From: Calliopum simillimum | Taxonomy: Eukaryota; Arthropoda; Insecta; Diptera; Lauxaniidae | Assembly: GCA_951812925.1 (NCBI GenBank) | Contig: OX638370.1 | Location: 24,481,964-24,545,963 of the forward strand | Length of the DNA stretch: 64,000 bases | Direction: 5' to 3' | Position numbers and translations under genes: made by a program | The notes under the pieces: model-generated | Told to the model about the DNA's origin: nothing | Databases searched by the model: none | What the model saw: only the letters and a program-made list of their open reading frames with translations | In this document: in pieces, positions 44,590-57,000 of the stretch | Layout of the letters: each line of letters begins with the position of its first letter | Position numbering within the stretch: position 1 is the stretch's first letter

Positions 44590-45640
44590 AAACATTTAAG
44601 GAAAAATAGTTTATGGAAATGTGTCATGAGAAAAAAAAGCATTATGAAGGGAAAAAATCATCTACATACTTGACTAAAAAGATGTCATGAGACAGAAAAG
44701 TGTCATGAGAGAAAAAGTTTCATAAGAAAAAAATGTATGTATACATATTTCGCTAAATTATGGTTAATGTCATGATAGAAAAAATTTATATATTGGGTAA
44801 AAATAATGTGGAAAATTTGTCATAGAAGAAAAAAGTGTCTTGAATGATAAAAACGTCATAAAAAGAAAAATTTGTCAACATATTTGGCTAAGACAGTATC
44901 ATCCAAGGAAATACGTATCAACATATTTGGCTTACAAAAATAATTTAGAAAAATATGTCATGAGAGAATAAACGTAACATCAGAGGAAAATGTCATGAGA
45001 GAAAAATGTATCATTATAGAAAAATATATCATTATAAAAAAATTTTCATATTTGACTAAAATGTCGTAAAAACAGTGTGCCACTATTAATGTATGTATTC
45101 GGTAATGAGAGAGAAATGTGTCATGCCAGAAAAAGGTATCATTGTAGAAAAATGTTCTTATTTAGCTAAAATATAGTAAAAATAGTATGACAAAGTAATT
45201 TAAAGTCCAGTGTAGAAAAGGTTTTCCTGAGAGAAAAAGTTGTCATGAGAGAAAAAGTATCATCAGTCAAAAGGGCTTATATTTGACCAAAATAATGCTC
45301 AAAAATGTGTCATGCCAGAAAAAGGTATCATAATAAAATCTTATGATAGGAGCAATGCATATATTTGGTTAAAGTAATCTAAAAAATATTTCATGAGAAA
45401 GAAAACTGTCATGAGAGAAAAAAACAGTATCGTAAGAGAAAAAAGTAAATACTTAGTTAAAATACATAAAAAATATGTAATGCGAGGGAAAAGTGAAAAT
45501 GAAATAAAAGTATCTTGAAAGAAAATGACTAGAGATAAATAAATATCATGGGAGAAAAAAGTAAATCTTTAGAAAAAGAATTTAAAAATCTGTAATGAGA
45601 GAAAAAAGTGTTACGAGGGAAATGATACTTGAATTATTAA
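44590..45640 (-). repeat. GTCATGAGAGAAAA minisatellite, array 1
   Basis: Diverged units of the form TGTCATGAGAGAAAAAGTATC alternate with ATATTTGGCTAAAATAATG. It is the reverse complement of the array inside the element ending at 43022. I see no CTAG terminus beside it. Confidence 0.8.
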
Positions 45641-47289
45641 TTTCATTATACAACTTCAATCAGTACAATGTATGTATATAACTGTACAGATAGTTTTTCA
45701 ATAGTACAAAAATTTTCTCTCAATGTACAAAGTCATATTAATGTTGTTGACGATTTATTTTTTGTTAGTGGGAGAGAGTACAAAGCAAACATTTCCATGT
45801 ATGTTTGCGCATTGTTATCCTTGCTGCATTCGACAAAATCGTAACTATTACTATTTTATGCAAATCACTGCAGAAATCATAAGAAAGCGATCGAATTGAA
45901 GACGCAAAATACTTCCAATCCTTTGTTTTTTTTTTTTTTTTGGCAATATCAGCGTTGCAATATTTTTTCGTCCTTTTGCCTGCAATAAATTAGTGAGCTG
46001 CTGTTGGTGTTGACTCAATGTGTTGTAGGAGTAGCTAAATTTGTTGCCAACATTTTTATGACCGAAGGCGTGCATCATATGTTTTATTAAAATTTATTTT
46101 GTCATATTTGTTCGGGTTTTTTTTTTTTGCTCTTAAAAAAAAATATTTTGTAAAATCTTAAATAGAGCAAGGATTTGTGATGATTGCTATTTGAAAACTC
46201 AGCTTGTGCCAGGAATTCACAATTGTTTAAAGATTTTCTTATTTTTTTGTTGAAGTTATGAATTTAAAACTTTCTTAAATATTTTAGTATTTAAATGTCA
46301 TCAAGGAATGCACTACGGTAAATGATGTGTCATCACAATTTAGATCTCAAGATCTCATAATGCTTGTTCCATTAAGTGTTATCAAATAAAATACTGTAGA
46401 GCAGACAAGATTCTGAGGAACATAGTTCCCGTCAAGTGACGGCCTCATGTCCTTGCTGCAAGCAGCTGCGATTCTTCCTCTGCATTTTATTACAACGCTC
46501 AGCTAATGAGAAAGGAAGGTATCCATTGCATGTTCTCTGAATTGATTTTATATGTTGCACCATTGAGTTATTTAATGAAATTTTATAAGCTTCATGAAAA
46601 AGCAATTAAAACTTTATGGCCGCAAAATGACTTCTGCTGCAAGTGGGGGCTCAATTTTATACAAATGAAAATGAAAATAAATGAATTGTGAAATGATGAA
46701 AAGTTCGATAACGCAACAGTAAACTTTCAGAATGGCAAACTATGGAAATATTTATAATTACTTAATTGTCTATAATTTTATAGTTAGTTTATATATTAAA
46801 ACAACAAGGTGATGCTACAAATTGTCACCCAATTACTGGGCCAATGAATAGTGTTGCCACCCAGCAAAGAACTCAGTCCTTTAACAAAGAAGCTGCTGAC
46901 TACAATTTTATTTCATTTTCAATTTATTTCACGTACTCAATGATGAAATTCCCTGTAACATCTGCCAATTTATTTTGACAACATGCATACATGTATATTT
47001 AGGTACACACAGACAGCTACAAGATTGTATGTACTCGTATGTAGTACCAGAGCTTTAACATCAGTCACATTCGGCTTTTTACTCACTTACATACTTGTAG
47101 TTTGCCAAATTGTATACATAGACAGCATAGGTACCTTCTACCTATTCATACATGAGAAAATGTCTAGGTTTCTGAAAAACAAATAAGAAATCTTTGATTT
47201 TAAATTACATACTATATATAGGAAAGTAATGTACACCTTGTAAAATTTATTGGAAAAAAAATACCTACTATTTCATACGTCGACTTGAA
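45641..47289. other. intergenic, no gene supported
   Basis: Apparently single-copy AT-rich sequence with T-runs near 45925 and 46120. No coding or RNA feature was recognised. Confidence 0.5.
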
Positions 47290-49150
47290 ATGTATATATT
47301 TGGTCAAAATAATGCCGAAAAAATGTTATGAGAGAGAAAAGTGTCATTATGGAAAAATGTACATATTTGGGTAAAATATAGTAAAAATATGTCATGACAG
47401 AAAAAAAAAAATATACGTTCGGCCAAATAATATAAAAGGTATGTAATGACAGAAAAAAGTATAATGAGAGAAAAACGTAAATATTTAGCTAAAGTATTAC
47501 AAAAAATATGTCATGCGAGAGAAAAGCGTCATGTGAGAAAAAAAGCAACTTACAAAAATGTCAAGAACAAATAAATGTAAGTATTAAGTAAACAATATAA
47601 AAAGTGTGTAATGAGAGAAAAAAATTTATAAATATGTCAGGAGAGAGAAAAGTCTTAGGAAAGATAAAAGTATCATGATAAAAATGTCATGAAAGAGATA
47701 TATGCGATGAGAAAATAAAGTATCATCGGATGAAAGTGTTCATATTTGACTCAAATAATGAAGAAAAATGTGTCTTGCAAGAAAATTGTAAGGAGAGAAA
47801 AAAGTAACATTAAAGAAAAGTGAAAATATTTCACTAAACTTATGAAATCACTTTTGTTATTTATGAAAAAAATATGCCATGTCATAGATAAATGTCCTTT
47901 GGGGAAAATGTATCTTGAGCGAAAAAACGTCAATGCTAAGCAAAAATTATAAAAAGTAGTATATCATGCGAGAAAAAAGTATCACGTAATAAATATGGAG
48001 AAATATTTCATGAGAAAAAAAGGTAACCTTCTTTTTATGCATCCACTTTAAATGTATATATTTTTCCAAAATAATGCAAAAAGATATGTCATGCGAGAAA
48101 ACGATATAATGTCATGTGAGAAAACGTTATTATGGACAAATTTTCATGTTTGCATATTATATAGTAAAAATGTGTAATGACAGAAAAGATTTGGTCAAAA
48201 TAATTCAAAAATATATCTTGAGAGGGAAAAATGTCTTGAGAGAAAAAGGTGTTATTCTAAGAAAGTGAACATATATCGGTAAAATATAGTAAATATATGA
48301 CAGGAAAAATTAAATATTGGGTCAAAGTAATGTAAAAAATATGTAAAGAGAGAAAAAAACTGCCATGAGACAAAAAATTAGATGACAAAAAAACGCAAAT
48401 ATTTAGCTAAATCGTATAAGAAGTATGTCATGCGAGAGAAAAGTGTCATGTGAGAAAAAGCATCGTGAAAAAAAATGTCGAAAAACAAAAAAATCTAAAT
48501 ATCTAGATAAATGTCATGAGAAAAAAAATGATGTATATATGTCATGATAGAGAAAAGTTTCATGAAAGGAAAATGTATCATCATAAAAATGTCATGGGAT
48601 AGAATCGTGTGACGAGAAAAGTATCATAGGAAAAAAGTATTCATAATTGACTCAAATAATGAAGAAAAATGTATCACACAAAAACAAATTAATGAGAAAA
48701 AAAGGTAACATTAAAGAAAAACGAAAATATTAAACTAAAATTATGATATCACTTTTGTTTTTTATGAAAAAAAATATGTCGTGTCAGAGAAAAGTGTCAT
48801 TTGAGAAAAAGGTATCATGAGAGAAAAACTATACTTACCATAAACGCATTTAAAATGAGAGAAAAACGCAAAAATTATATGAAAACTATTTCATGCCAGA
48901 GAAAATTGTTATGTGAAAAATATGTCATGAGAGAAAAAAGTATCACAAGAAAATAAAGCACTATCCGATAAAAGTGCACATATTGAATAAAATAACTATG
49001 GCATCACTTATGTTCTTTATGAAAAAAATATATCATGCTAGAGAAAAATGTCAATTGAGTAATAGGTATCATGAGAGAAAAACGTAAATATTTGGCTTAA
49101 ATTATATGAAAAATATATCATGAGAGAGAAAATTTTCATGTGAAATTCGT
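47290..49150 (-). repeat. GTCATGAGAGAAAA minisatellite, array 2
   Basis: The largest array. On top of the short unit is a longer one that includes TTATGAAATCACTTTTGTT, TTTATGAAAAAAATATGTCA and AAGTGTCATTTGAGAAAAAG. It recurs near 47841, 48741 and 49000. A higher-order organisation is therefore visible. Confidence 0.8.
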
Positions 49151-49173
49151 TGATGTTTTGACTATGTCGACAT

Positions 49174-50251
49174 TACTCGGCCATTCCACGGCAAATTTTT
49201 CTATTGTGGAAAAATTAAAAAGTGTCACATTACAAATTTTTTTTCATAAACTTATTGGTTATATCCGTAAGTATTTCAAAGACCCACAAAAACAGGATAT
49301 AATGGGTTGAGATGCTAAAGTGAATTGTTTATGGCGTGATTTCGTGGTGTCCTTGGAATAACAAGTTTCGTCCGAAATGAAGATTAAGAGTTTTACAGTA
49401 GAGTGAAATTTCGAAAATACGTTTTTTGCATGTATTTTAGCTAAAAAAAATGGTTTGTGGTTGATTTTGGGTTCAAAATTTTATTTTTTTATATATTTTG
49501 ATTCAAGACAAAAAATTTGAGATATCGTACAACTGATTCCAAGCATTTTTGAGATCGCAATAAAAAAAAAAAACCGCATCAAGCCAAGGTTTTGCATTAA
49601 TTGACATTGCGTGATCTCTAAATGACCTTAAAACAAATTTTAAAAGTTTCGGCTCACTTATGTGGCACCCTTTATCATATTTTTTGGGTTAAAAGTGGTT
49701 TTTCAAAAAAACAAATTTTTTTTTGAATCAGTCTACTGTTGATGCACTTCCCAAAATTGAATCCAAGCAACTTAAATGTTATATTTTTTTAAGCCATAAA
49801 TTTATAAATAAATTTTGGTACAATTATTTTTTGTTAAAATTTTGTCCCGTCCATCCCGTCCCGTCCATCCCACACAATTTAGTGCATAGTTAATTTGTTA
49901 ACAATGATCCCAAAAATTTATGAACATTTCTTGAAAATATGAAGCATTGGTAATAAGTATACATTTATTTTGTTGACCCTATTTAAGTCATTTCGTAGAA
50001 ATATCAAACCGAAAATTTGTCCAAAAAGCAATAAATTTTTTGTGTCCCGTCCATCCCAAACTTTCTGAGCAAATTCTTCGGAACACAGGCTTCATTATAG
50101 GTTTATATGTAGACTAATATATCTCTTGTTAATCTGAAAATATACTCCTTTAAAAGAGAAAACAGTATCGCGGTGCATACCTCTAAATCAGCACTTTCTA
50201 TCAGTATATCTCTACGAAATGTCCCGTCCATCCCCGTGGAATGGCCGTACT
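49174..50251. mobile_element. 1070-bp TIR element with TACT duplication
   Basis: The inverted termini are CGGCCATTCCACGG (49178-49191) and CCGTGGAATGGCCG (50234-50247), perfect over 14 bases. Both sides carry TACT (49174-49177 and 50248-50251). The interior has several GTCCCGTCCATCCC copies (49846-49870, 50043-50056, 50221-50234) and no coding frame. A 4-bp duplication would fit Sola-type or some Harbinger-like elements. The family is unassigned. It sits at the right edge of minisatellite array 2. Confidence 0.65.
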
Positions 50252-51929
50252 ATTAGTGGCATAAATGTGTACACCGTGCTTTGAGGTGTAGATATTTATA
50301 TATTGAACCAGACCATAATCTTGTAGCAATTATTTTATCAAATGTTAAAATGGATAGTAATGATAAAGGCCTATAAAATGTTTTTGAAAATATTCTTTTT
50401 TGGAGAACTCCACATTGCTATATTTTTAAGTGTATCTCTTGTAAATTTTGGCAAGAGCAAACAAAAAATAAAGAACTCACTATTAATAACAAAAGAACTT
50501 TGAAAATTTTCAGGTCACGATTTGCTCGTTTCGCATTCGTTTTGATTTTTGCTGCTGCTGCTGCTGCCACTGGACAAATGGACGATTGGACAGTTAATGC
50601 ACATTTATGCGCATCAATGTTGCAGCTACTGTTGTTGCAACTATGGCTGCGATGTAAGAAAATGTTGCTTACAAACGTATAAAATTTGTAATTTCTGAAA
50701 TTTTTGCACGTAAGGACATTCATTTTATTCGTCTTCTTCTTTCTGAAGGATGAAGCAAGAAAATACAAAAGACAAGAAGTAACAGCATTAGTAATCTTTG
50801 GAAAAGGGTACTATTTTGAACAATAAAAATAAATTTATGTTTATTTTAATGGTAGCAATTTTCGTAAAAAAAATAAAAAATTCAACTTTAGATTACTCCT
50901 ACAACAGCAAGAGAATTTGAAACTATGATAGAAGAGTGGAAATGACCTGAAAATATTAAAAAAATCGAAATGAAAGAAATTCCCCAACACTTTTTTTTGG
51001 AAAAGGAATATAGCAAAATATTGCATGTCCGTTACGAGTACATTCCCTATTGATTTATTAGTGTGTTTTTCTTAAAGTTTTTTTAATGGAACGTTAGTAT
51101 CTGTCCATGCACTGCAAGACCTTGCTCTTTTATAAACGGATTGCTGCAAATACCATATTGATAATATTGTTTTAATTATACTTGTCAAGCATTAATTGGG
51201 TTTTTAATTTGAATGTCATATCTTTCTCACAAAAGTCAAACTCAAAGAAAAATGGCTTCAACAACAATGGTTGTTTCTTTTGAATTTAAAATTGCTCTAC
51301 TTTAAAGTAGGAAATCTTTTCAAACAATTAAAAGCACTACCTAATGAGCCAGACAAAAGAATATATTTTAATTTTCTTCCACATGCAATTAATGCATATT
51401 TATTAGCCAATGACATGACTCTGCGCATTAACATAATGAAATATCAAAATTATAGAAGAAATAAGCTAAAAAAAATTTGTTTTCAAAGTCAATGCCGAGT
51501 GATGTCTTTCAAAAGTGTCTACTATATGGCTGCAACACAAAGTAGAAATGAAGTTGATCCATAGCATAATGTTGAATAATGACAGTTTATCAATTTGGTT
51601 GAACATAATCACTGAAAAATGTTAATTAAAAAATTTTTAAAAAAAACACACAAATATTGAAAGAAATTATTGATAATAATGACTTAAATGAGCATACAAT
51701 AACAATGAATAAATAAATAGTAAAAATTATACAAAATTTAATATACATAGGTTATCATTTTCCGTTATGCGTTGCATAATTTTTTGCCTGAAGTATTTTC
51801 AGAGATAAAATGAATTAATTTTTAGACGATTTTTATTAGATAGCTTTTCTTTATATGTGAAAGACTTAATGCCCAAATCATTAGCAAGATCAAGACTCAA
51901 TATCAAAACCAAGGTCAAGAATGAAAATA
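50252..51929. other. intergenic, no gene supported
   Basis: A (GCT)5 microsatellite lies at about 50551-50566. Frames at 50418-50768 (-) and 51271-51564 (+) are longer than most here but show no domain or signal I recognise. Confidence 0.45.
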
Positions 51930-53345
51930 ATATGTCAGAGAAAGTGTCTTCAAAGAAAAAAGTATCACGATAGAGAAACGTAAATATTTATCCAAAAATA
52001 TAATAAAAATTTGCCATGAGAGAGAAAAGTTTCATGTAAGAAAAAAATATGTTAATGAAATTTCACTATAGAGAAACGCGTGACGAGAAACTAAAGTATC
52101 ATTGGATAAAAGTGTTTATATTTGACTCAAATAATAAAGAAAAATGTGTCATGCGAGTAAAGTCTAATGAGAGAAAAAGGTATCAAAAAGGAAAAGCGAA
52201 AATATTTAGCTAAAATAATGAAATCATTTTAGTTATTTATGATAAGAATATGTCATGTCAGAGAAAAGTGTCATTTGCGAAAAATGAATCATGAGAGAAA
52301 AACGTCAATATTTAGCAAAAATTATATAAAAAGTACGTTATGCGAGAGTAAAGTGTAACTTAAAACAAATGGAAAAATATGTCTTTAGAGAAAAAAATAT
52401 CACGAGCATCATCGAATGAGAGTGCTTATATTTGATTGAAACAATGTAGAAAAATATATCATGCGAGAAAAGTGTGATGAGAGATTAATGTACCATAAAA
52501 TTAAAATTAAAATATTTAGATAAAATTATGAAATAAATTTTGTTTTTTATGAAAAATTATGACATGTCAAAGAAAACTGTCATTTGAGATAAGGGTATCA
52601 TGAGAAAAAACGCAAAAACTTAGCTTATATTATATATAAAAATATGTCATGAGAGAGAAAAGTATCAAAAAACATATGTAAATATTAAGTTAAAGTAAAT
52701 AAAAAATGTGTAATAAGAGAGAAAAGATTTATTAGCATATCATGAGAGAGAAAAGTGTAGTGCGAGAGAAAAGATTTTTGAATATGTCATGAGAGAGAAA
52801 AGTGTCATAAAACATATGTAAATATTTAGTTAAATAAAATAAAAAATGTGCAATGAGAGAGAAAAGATTTATCAGCATATCATGAGAGAGAAAAGTGTAG
52901 TGAGAGAGAAAATATTTTTGAATATATCATGAGAGAGAAAAGGGTCAAAAAATATATGTAAGTATTTAGTTAAATAAAATAAAAATGTGTTATGAGAGAG
53001 AAAAGATTTATAAGCATTTCATGAGGGAAAAAAGTGTAGTGAGAGAGAAATAATTTTTAAATATATCATGAGAGAGAAAAGTATCATTAGAGAAAAAGCA
53101 TTTTGAAAGGAAAATTGTTTCTACATATTGAGGTAAAAAAGTATCATGAAATGAAAAAGAAACCTAAGAATATTTGGCTAAAATAATAAATTTGTCACGA
53201 AAGAGTTCAACAAGAGAATTAAGTATCATCGGATAAAAAGGTGCATACTTGACTTAATGTAGAAAAGTGTATATTGCGAGAAAAGTGTAATGTAATGTAA
53301 GAAAAAAGTACATATTTAGCTAAAATTATGAAATCACTTTTGTCT
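51930..53345 (-). repeat. GTCATGAGAGAAAA minisatellite, array 3
   Basis: Units like those of array 2. Between about 52650 and 53060 a ~145-base block repeats about three times almost cleanly. It contains AAAGATTTATTAGCATATCA and AGTGTAGTGAGAGAGAAA. This is the least diverged part of the family. Confidence 0.8.
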
Positions 53346-53555
53346 TAAGACACATGCTAAAGGTTTGGTGGCATCGCGCTATCTCAAACACCGAACTACA
53401 CCTCAAATAAAACCAAGAGCATATAGTAAACGAGATAGTAAGCTTTTTTTTGACACATGTATGATGTAAGTCAAAATGAGTAAAAAAACCAACGATCTCT
53501 TAGATAATAGTAAAGAAGAATACATGCCTATATAGTAAAAATTTTAGTTTAGTTT

Positions 53556-53702
53556 TGAAAGTAAAAAATATTTTTATAGAACAATGCTAAAAAAAGTATT
53601 GATTTTAAACTATTTTAGAATAAATTTCATACTTTTCTGGAATAAATTTCAAACTTTTTTGGAAAAAAAAGGAATTTTATACCAATAAAGTTTAAAATCA
53701 AT
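53556..53702 (+). repeat. single unit of the 129-bp repeat family
   Basis: Contains AGAACAATGCTAAAAAAAGT and AATAAATTTCATACTTTTCT. It continues through ATACCAATAAAGTTTAAAAT, which is the uninterrupted counterpart of the site occupied at 8765-9306. Confidence 0.7.
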
Positions 53703-53954
53703 ACTAAAGGGAATCAAAACTAAGAAAATTATTTTAGTGTTTACATTATAGATTGGTTTACCTATAACAAAGAAACAAAAACATAAATTTTTTTAAAAAT
53801 TATATATTTAAGTAAACAACAACAAAATTTGTCTAAATTTGTTCCACAGGAACAAAAATAAACGATATCAATAGAAATAAAGAAAAGGCCAACAATCGTA
53901 TCGAATCAATAGCGTGTTAATCAAAATATGGCAACATTCCCATATACCGCTCGC

Positions 53955-54380
53955 TTAAGAACGATGTCTGTAGACAACACGACGTACGGTCTTGTAACGG
54001 TAACCATCTTCAGCGGGCTGTTCAATTTCGAGCTCTGGTTGTGGTTGAGGTTGTGGCTGTGGTGCAGCTGGTGGAATGTATGAACGTTCTGGTGCTGGTG
54101 CGGGTGCAATTGGTAATGGCGCTGGTGCAATTGGTGCTGGTGCCGGTGCTGGTGGTGGAATGTAAGAACGTTCGGGTGCAGGAGCTGGTTGTGGTTGTGG
54201 GATAGGCTCTGGTGCTGGTGCTGGTGGTGGAATGTAAGAGCGTTCAGGTGCAGGAGCTGGTTGTGGTAGTGGAATTGGTGCTGGTGCCGGTGCTGGTGGT
54301 TGATAATTGTAGCCTGAGTTCAGTTCAGAGACATCAGCATAGGCGCAAGCCAAGAGGGCAAAAGAAATCAAAAGGAATTT
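53955..54380 (-). CDS. secreted proline/alanine-rich protein, last exon (cuticle/chorion-like)
   Basis: The exon starts at 54380 after a clear acceptor (CTACTCTTTCAG, 54392-54381) and ends with TAA at 53957-53955. It reads KFLLISFALLACAYADVSEL, a signal peptide lacking only its initiator Met, so a short upstream exon must supply ATG. The mature part is low-complexity, with PAPAPE-type repeats and three ERSYIPP motifs about 75 bases apart. It ends with the basic, Tyr-rich DGYRYKTVRRVVYRHRS. I recall similar C-termini in Drosophila secreted proline-rich proteins of cuticle or eggshell, but could not verify this. No enzyme function is indicated. The role is most likely structural and extracellular. 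Confidence 0.75.
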   Translation of the reverse strand, partial: KFLLISFALLACAYADVSELNSGYNYQPPAPAPAPIPLPQPAPAPERSYIPPPAPAPEPIPQPQPAPAPERSYIPPPAPAPAPIAPAPLPIAPAPAPERSYIPPAAPQPQPQPQPELEIEQPAEDGYRYKTVRRVVYRHRS

Positions 54381-55196
54381 CTGAAAGAGTAGAAAAATAA
54401 AGAGAGAAAATTAAATTTTTTGGTTTACTGGGTGTGGTATGCTACAGCAAAAGATAGTAGAAGATTTCATAAAATATAAATTTCGAAAAGAAATCTATAA
54501 AATTGTTCAATGTAAATTTGACTGTTAAAAAGTTCGTATAAATTTAATATATATTCTCAAAAACAATCTTGAAAAGCTAACTTATATCACTGAATTTTGT
54601 AGTATTGTTTCTTTAGCGATATATTCGCCTAAAGATATGAATTGAAGCATTTTTAGCATTCAAGAAAATTCAAATATGTGAACTAATAATATATTTTAGT
54701 ACTACGATAATCCGAAAGGTTGCCAAATCATGATGTAATTTTTTTAAGAATTATTTTTCTGAACTTATACATTTTTGCGTTCCCGAAAAAATCAAAAACA
54801 TGTATGTACTAGAGTTCGTTACAGCACTATACTTAGGTCTTGCCAAGGTTTGATCACAAATGAAGTCGAGAGAAATTTGGCTGTTACATGATGACAATAG
54901 AAGCGAATGAAGAGAATTTGTATAGACCATTTCGGACTATTCGGAATGTTTAGGAATTTTTCACATTTTAGTTTTTAAATTGAAAGTTAAGCTTCTATTG
55001 TGTTTATTGGAATGTTGCTCCTTAAATATGAATTTTAAACTTTTCGTTAAATTGCTCATTTTGTTATGAGTGTGTTTCTATATATAATTTTTTTATTTAA
55101 ATTATTTTAGATTATATATTATTTAATATATTTTTTTTTTTTTTGCTTTTAATTTTTTTATATTTTAATACAAATTATTAAGTTTAATATTTTTAC
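54381..55196 (-). other. candidate first intron of the proline-rich gene
   Basis: It would run from the donor GTAAAA (55196 downward) to the acceptor at 54381. The sequence is AT-rich, as expected of a fly intron. The acceptor is good; the donor is one candidate among possible others. Confidence 0.35.
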
Positions 55197-55199
55197 CAT
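55197..55199 (-). CDS. candidate start-codon exon of the proline-rich gene
   Basis: On the minus strand, CAACAAAAATG is followed directly by GTAAAAAT. This makes a phase-0 exon whose coding part is only ATG, joining in frame to AAATTCCTT of the next exon. A TATAAATA box lies at 55294-55287, about 90 bases upstream. The 5' untranslated part of this exon would lie between them. Confidence 0.35.
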
Positions 55200-55286
55200 T
55201 TTTGTTGCGTTGAATTTGTTGCAAAAAATGGTGTTTACACTATAAAAGACCAAACTGTTGTATATCACTCAAGATTTCATACGCTT

Positions 55287-55294
55287 TATTTATA
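55287..55294 (-). promoter_or_regulatory. candidate TATA box for the proline-rich gene
   Basis: TATAAATA on the minus strand would place the transcription start near 55260. The whole region is AT-rich, so the match is weak evidence alone. Confidence 0.3.
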
Positions 55295-55299
55295 TGAAA

Positions 55300-56145
55300 T
55301 TTTTTTTTATTTCCAAAAAATTAAAATCCATGATAATACAAAATTTATTATTTATGATATTTCTTTTATTTTTCATTCATTAACCAAAGTTGTTCAAAGC
55401 AGTCAAGCAATTTGATATCAAACAAATCTTAAAAGCAAAGACCTCTAAGCTTTGATGACGGTACATGTCGTACGCTTAAGAAAAAAGAAAAATACATATA
55501 TCTTTTATCTCTCTCTATTAACATAAAAATTAAATTAATTTTTTTGATATTTTAATTTATAGCATACGGCGAAAGAAATAAAGCCGTCGGCAACAAAAGA
55601 TGACGCTCAATTTGGATTTAATGTAAAATTGACATGAGCAATTTTTATAATTTTTTTATTTAATTTTGCTTCCGTTTTTTTTTTTATTGAAATTTGATGT
55701 ATTTTTAACCCACATTTATTTTTGGAATTTTTAAAATTTTTTTATTTATTTTTGTTGTCTTTGGATAAACCAGCTGTTGTCGCTTTTGGCTATAAAAACT
55801 ATAAATATTTTAGTGTCAACTTCATTAGCCTACGTTTTTAAGGTTTATTAGGCGGGCGCGTTCAAACTTGAACCCTAAAATTTAATTGAAATTTAATTTG
55901 TTTGCAATATTTTTTGCGTTTTATTTGTTTATTTGAGTTTTTGTATAATTTGATTATAATTTTTTAATTAAATTTTTTTATTATTTATTTTTTTTTTTTT
56001 TTTCAAATGGGCTTATACTGACTTTATGAAAATTATATTAATTTTATGTACTTTAGTCAGTATTTGCAAGAATCGAAATTCCATGCATTTTTCAACTTTG
56101 AAAATTATGACAATTTATGAAAAGGAGGAAACTAGTTAAAACGGT
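55300..56145. other. intergenic, T-rich, no gene seen
   Basis: Long T-rich tracts, including a T-run near 55989-56003; nothing else is recognisable. Confidence 0.5.
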
Positions 56146-57000
56146 TAGGGGATGCTATTGTGGTACACCTAATGTTTAGGTGGAATTTGAAAGTGAACCG
56201 TTAGATCAATTCCAGTCAAATTTTGTGATGCTAATCATTGAAGTATTGGCTACAGAATATATTTCAATAAAATGTGTGCAATTTCATTAAAAAAAGTTAT
56301 TGAGCAAAATCTGAAAAAAGTCAAAAAAGCTGTTTTCAAAAAGTTGGGAGGTAATGTGGTATATATGGTGGCACAATGTGGTATATATACTGATCAGTAC
56401 TTGTAAAGTGGGCTGGCAATGTGGTACATCTAATTAGGGTAATGTGGTATACTTAACCATACAATCAAATATAAAGTTTGAAAGGTATGACATAAGTCAC
56501 TAATAACACATACATTGGTTCTCAAACTCATAGTTTTTATAAAAAAAAAAACAGCAATGAAATAATGTTAAGGATAACAAGAAATATTCATATACCACAT
56601 TAGCGAATCCCGACTATACCACACTGGCCAATTTTTAGAAATTACAAAATTGGAAAAATTAAATTGGAAACTTTGTGAATTTGCATAGTTAAACACTTGC
56701 ATCGCAATATTTTTCACTTACCTTAATTGAATATAAATTGAACTTCACCAAAAAGCAACTTTTTCTTAACAACATTTTTTTGCAAAAAATCCGAAAAAAA
56801 AAAAATCAACCACACGCGATTTACGTTTCGTTCAACTGACATCAAAAAAATTTTGTTTGGTCCATGACAGCAACACATCCCTGATTTTTCATGTTTTTCG
56901 ACAGGATAAAAGCAGTGGCGTTCGCAGGTTCTTTCCCAAATCGGAGATATGCGACCATACCACATTGAAAAACTATACCACAATAGCATCAGTTCCCCTA
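56146..57000. mobile_element. 851-bp TA-flanked TIR element (Tc1/mariner-type MITE)
   Basis: TA occurs at 56146-56147 and 56999-57000. The ends are GGGGATGCTATTGTGGTA and, inverted from the right, GGGGAACTGATGCTATTGTGG, the same apart from an ACTG-type indel. GTGGTATA/TATACCAC motifs recur inside in both orientations. There is no transposase. A TA duplication points to Tc1/mariner or pogo mobilisation. Confidence 0.65.

Noticed and set aside
50418..50768. 116-codon minus-strand frame with a hydrophobic stretch
   Set aside because: Composition follows a CTG repeat and AT-rich sequence; no family resemblance and no start context that stands out.
41811..53345. CRISPR-like look of repeated units
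   Set aside because: Units are degenerate, variable in spacing and lack unique spacers of constant length. The genome is a fly's.
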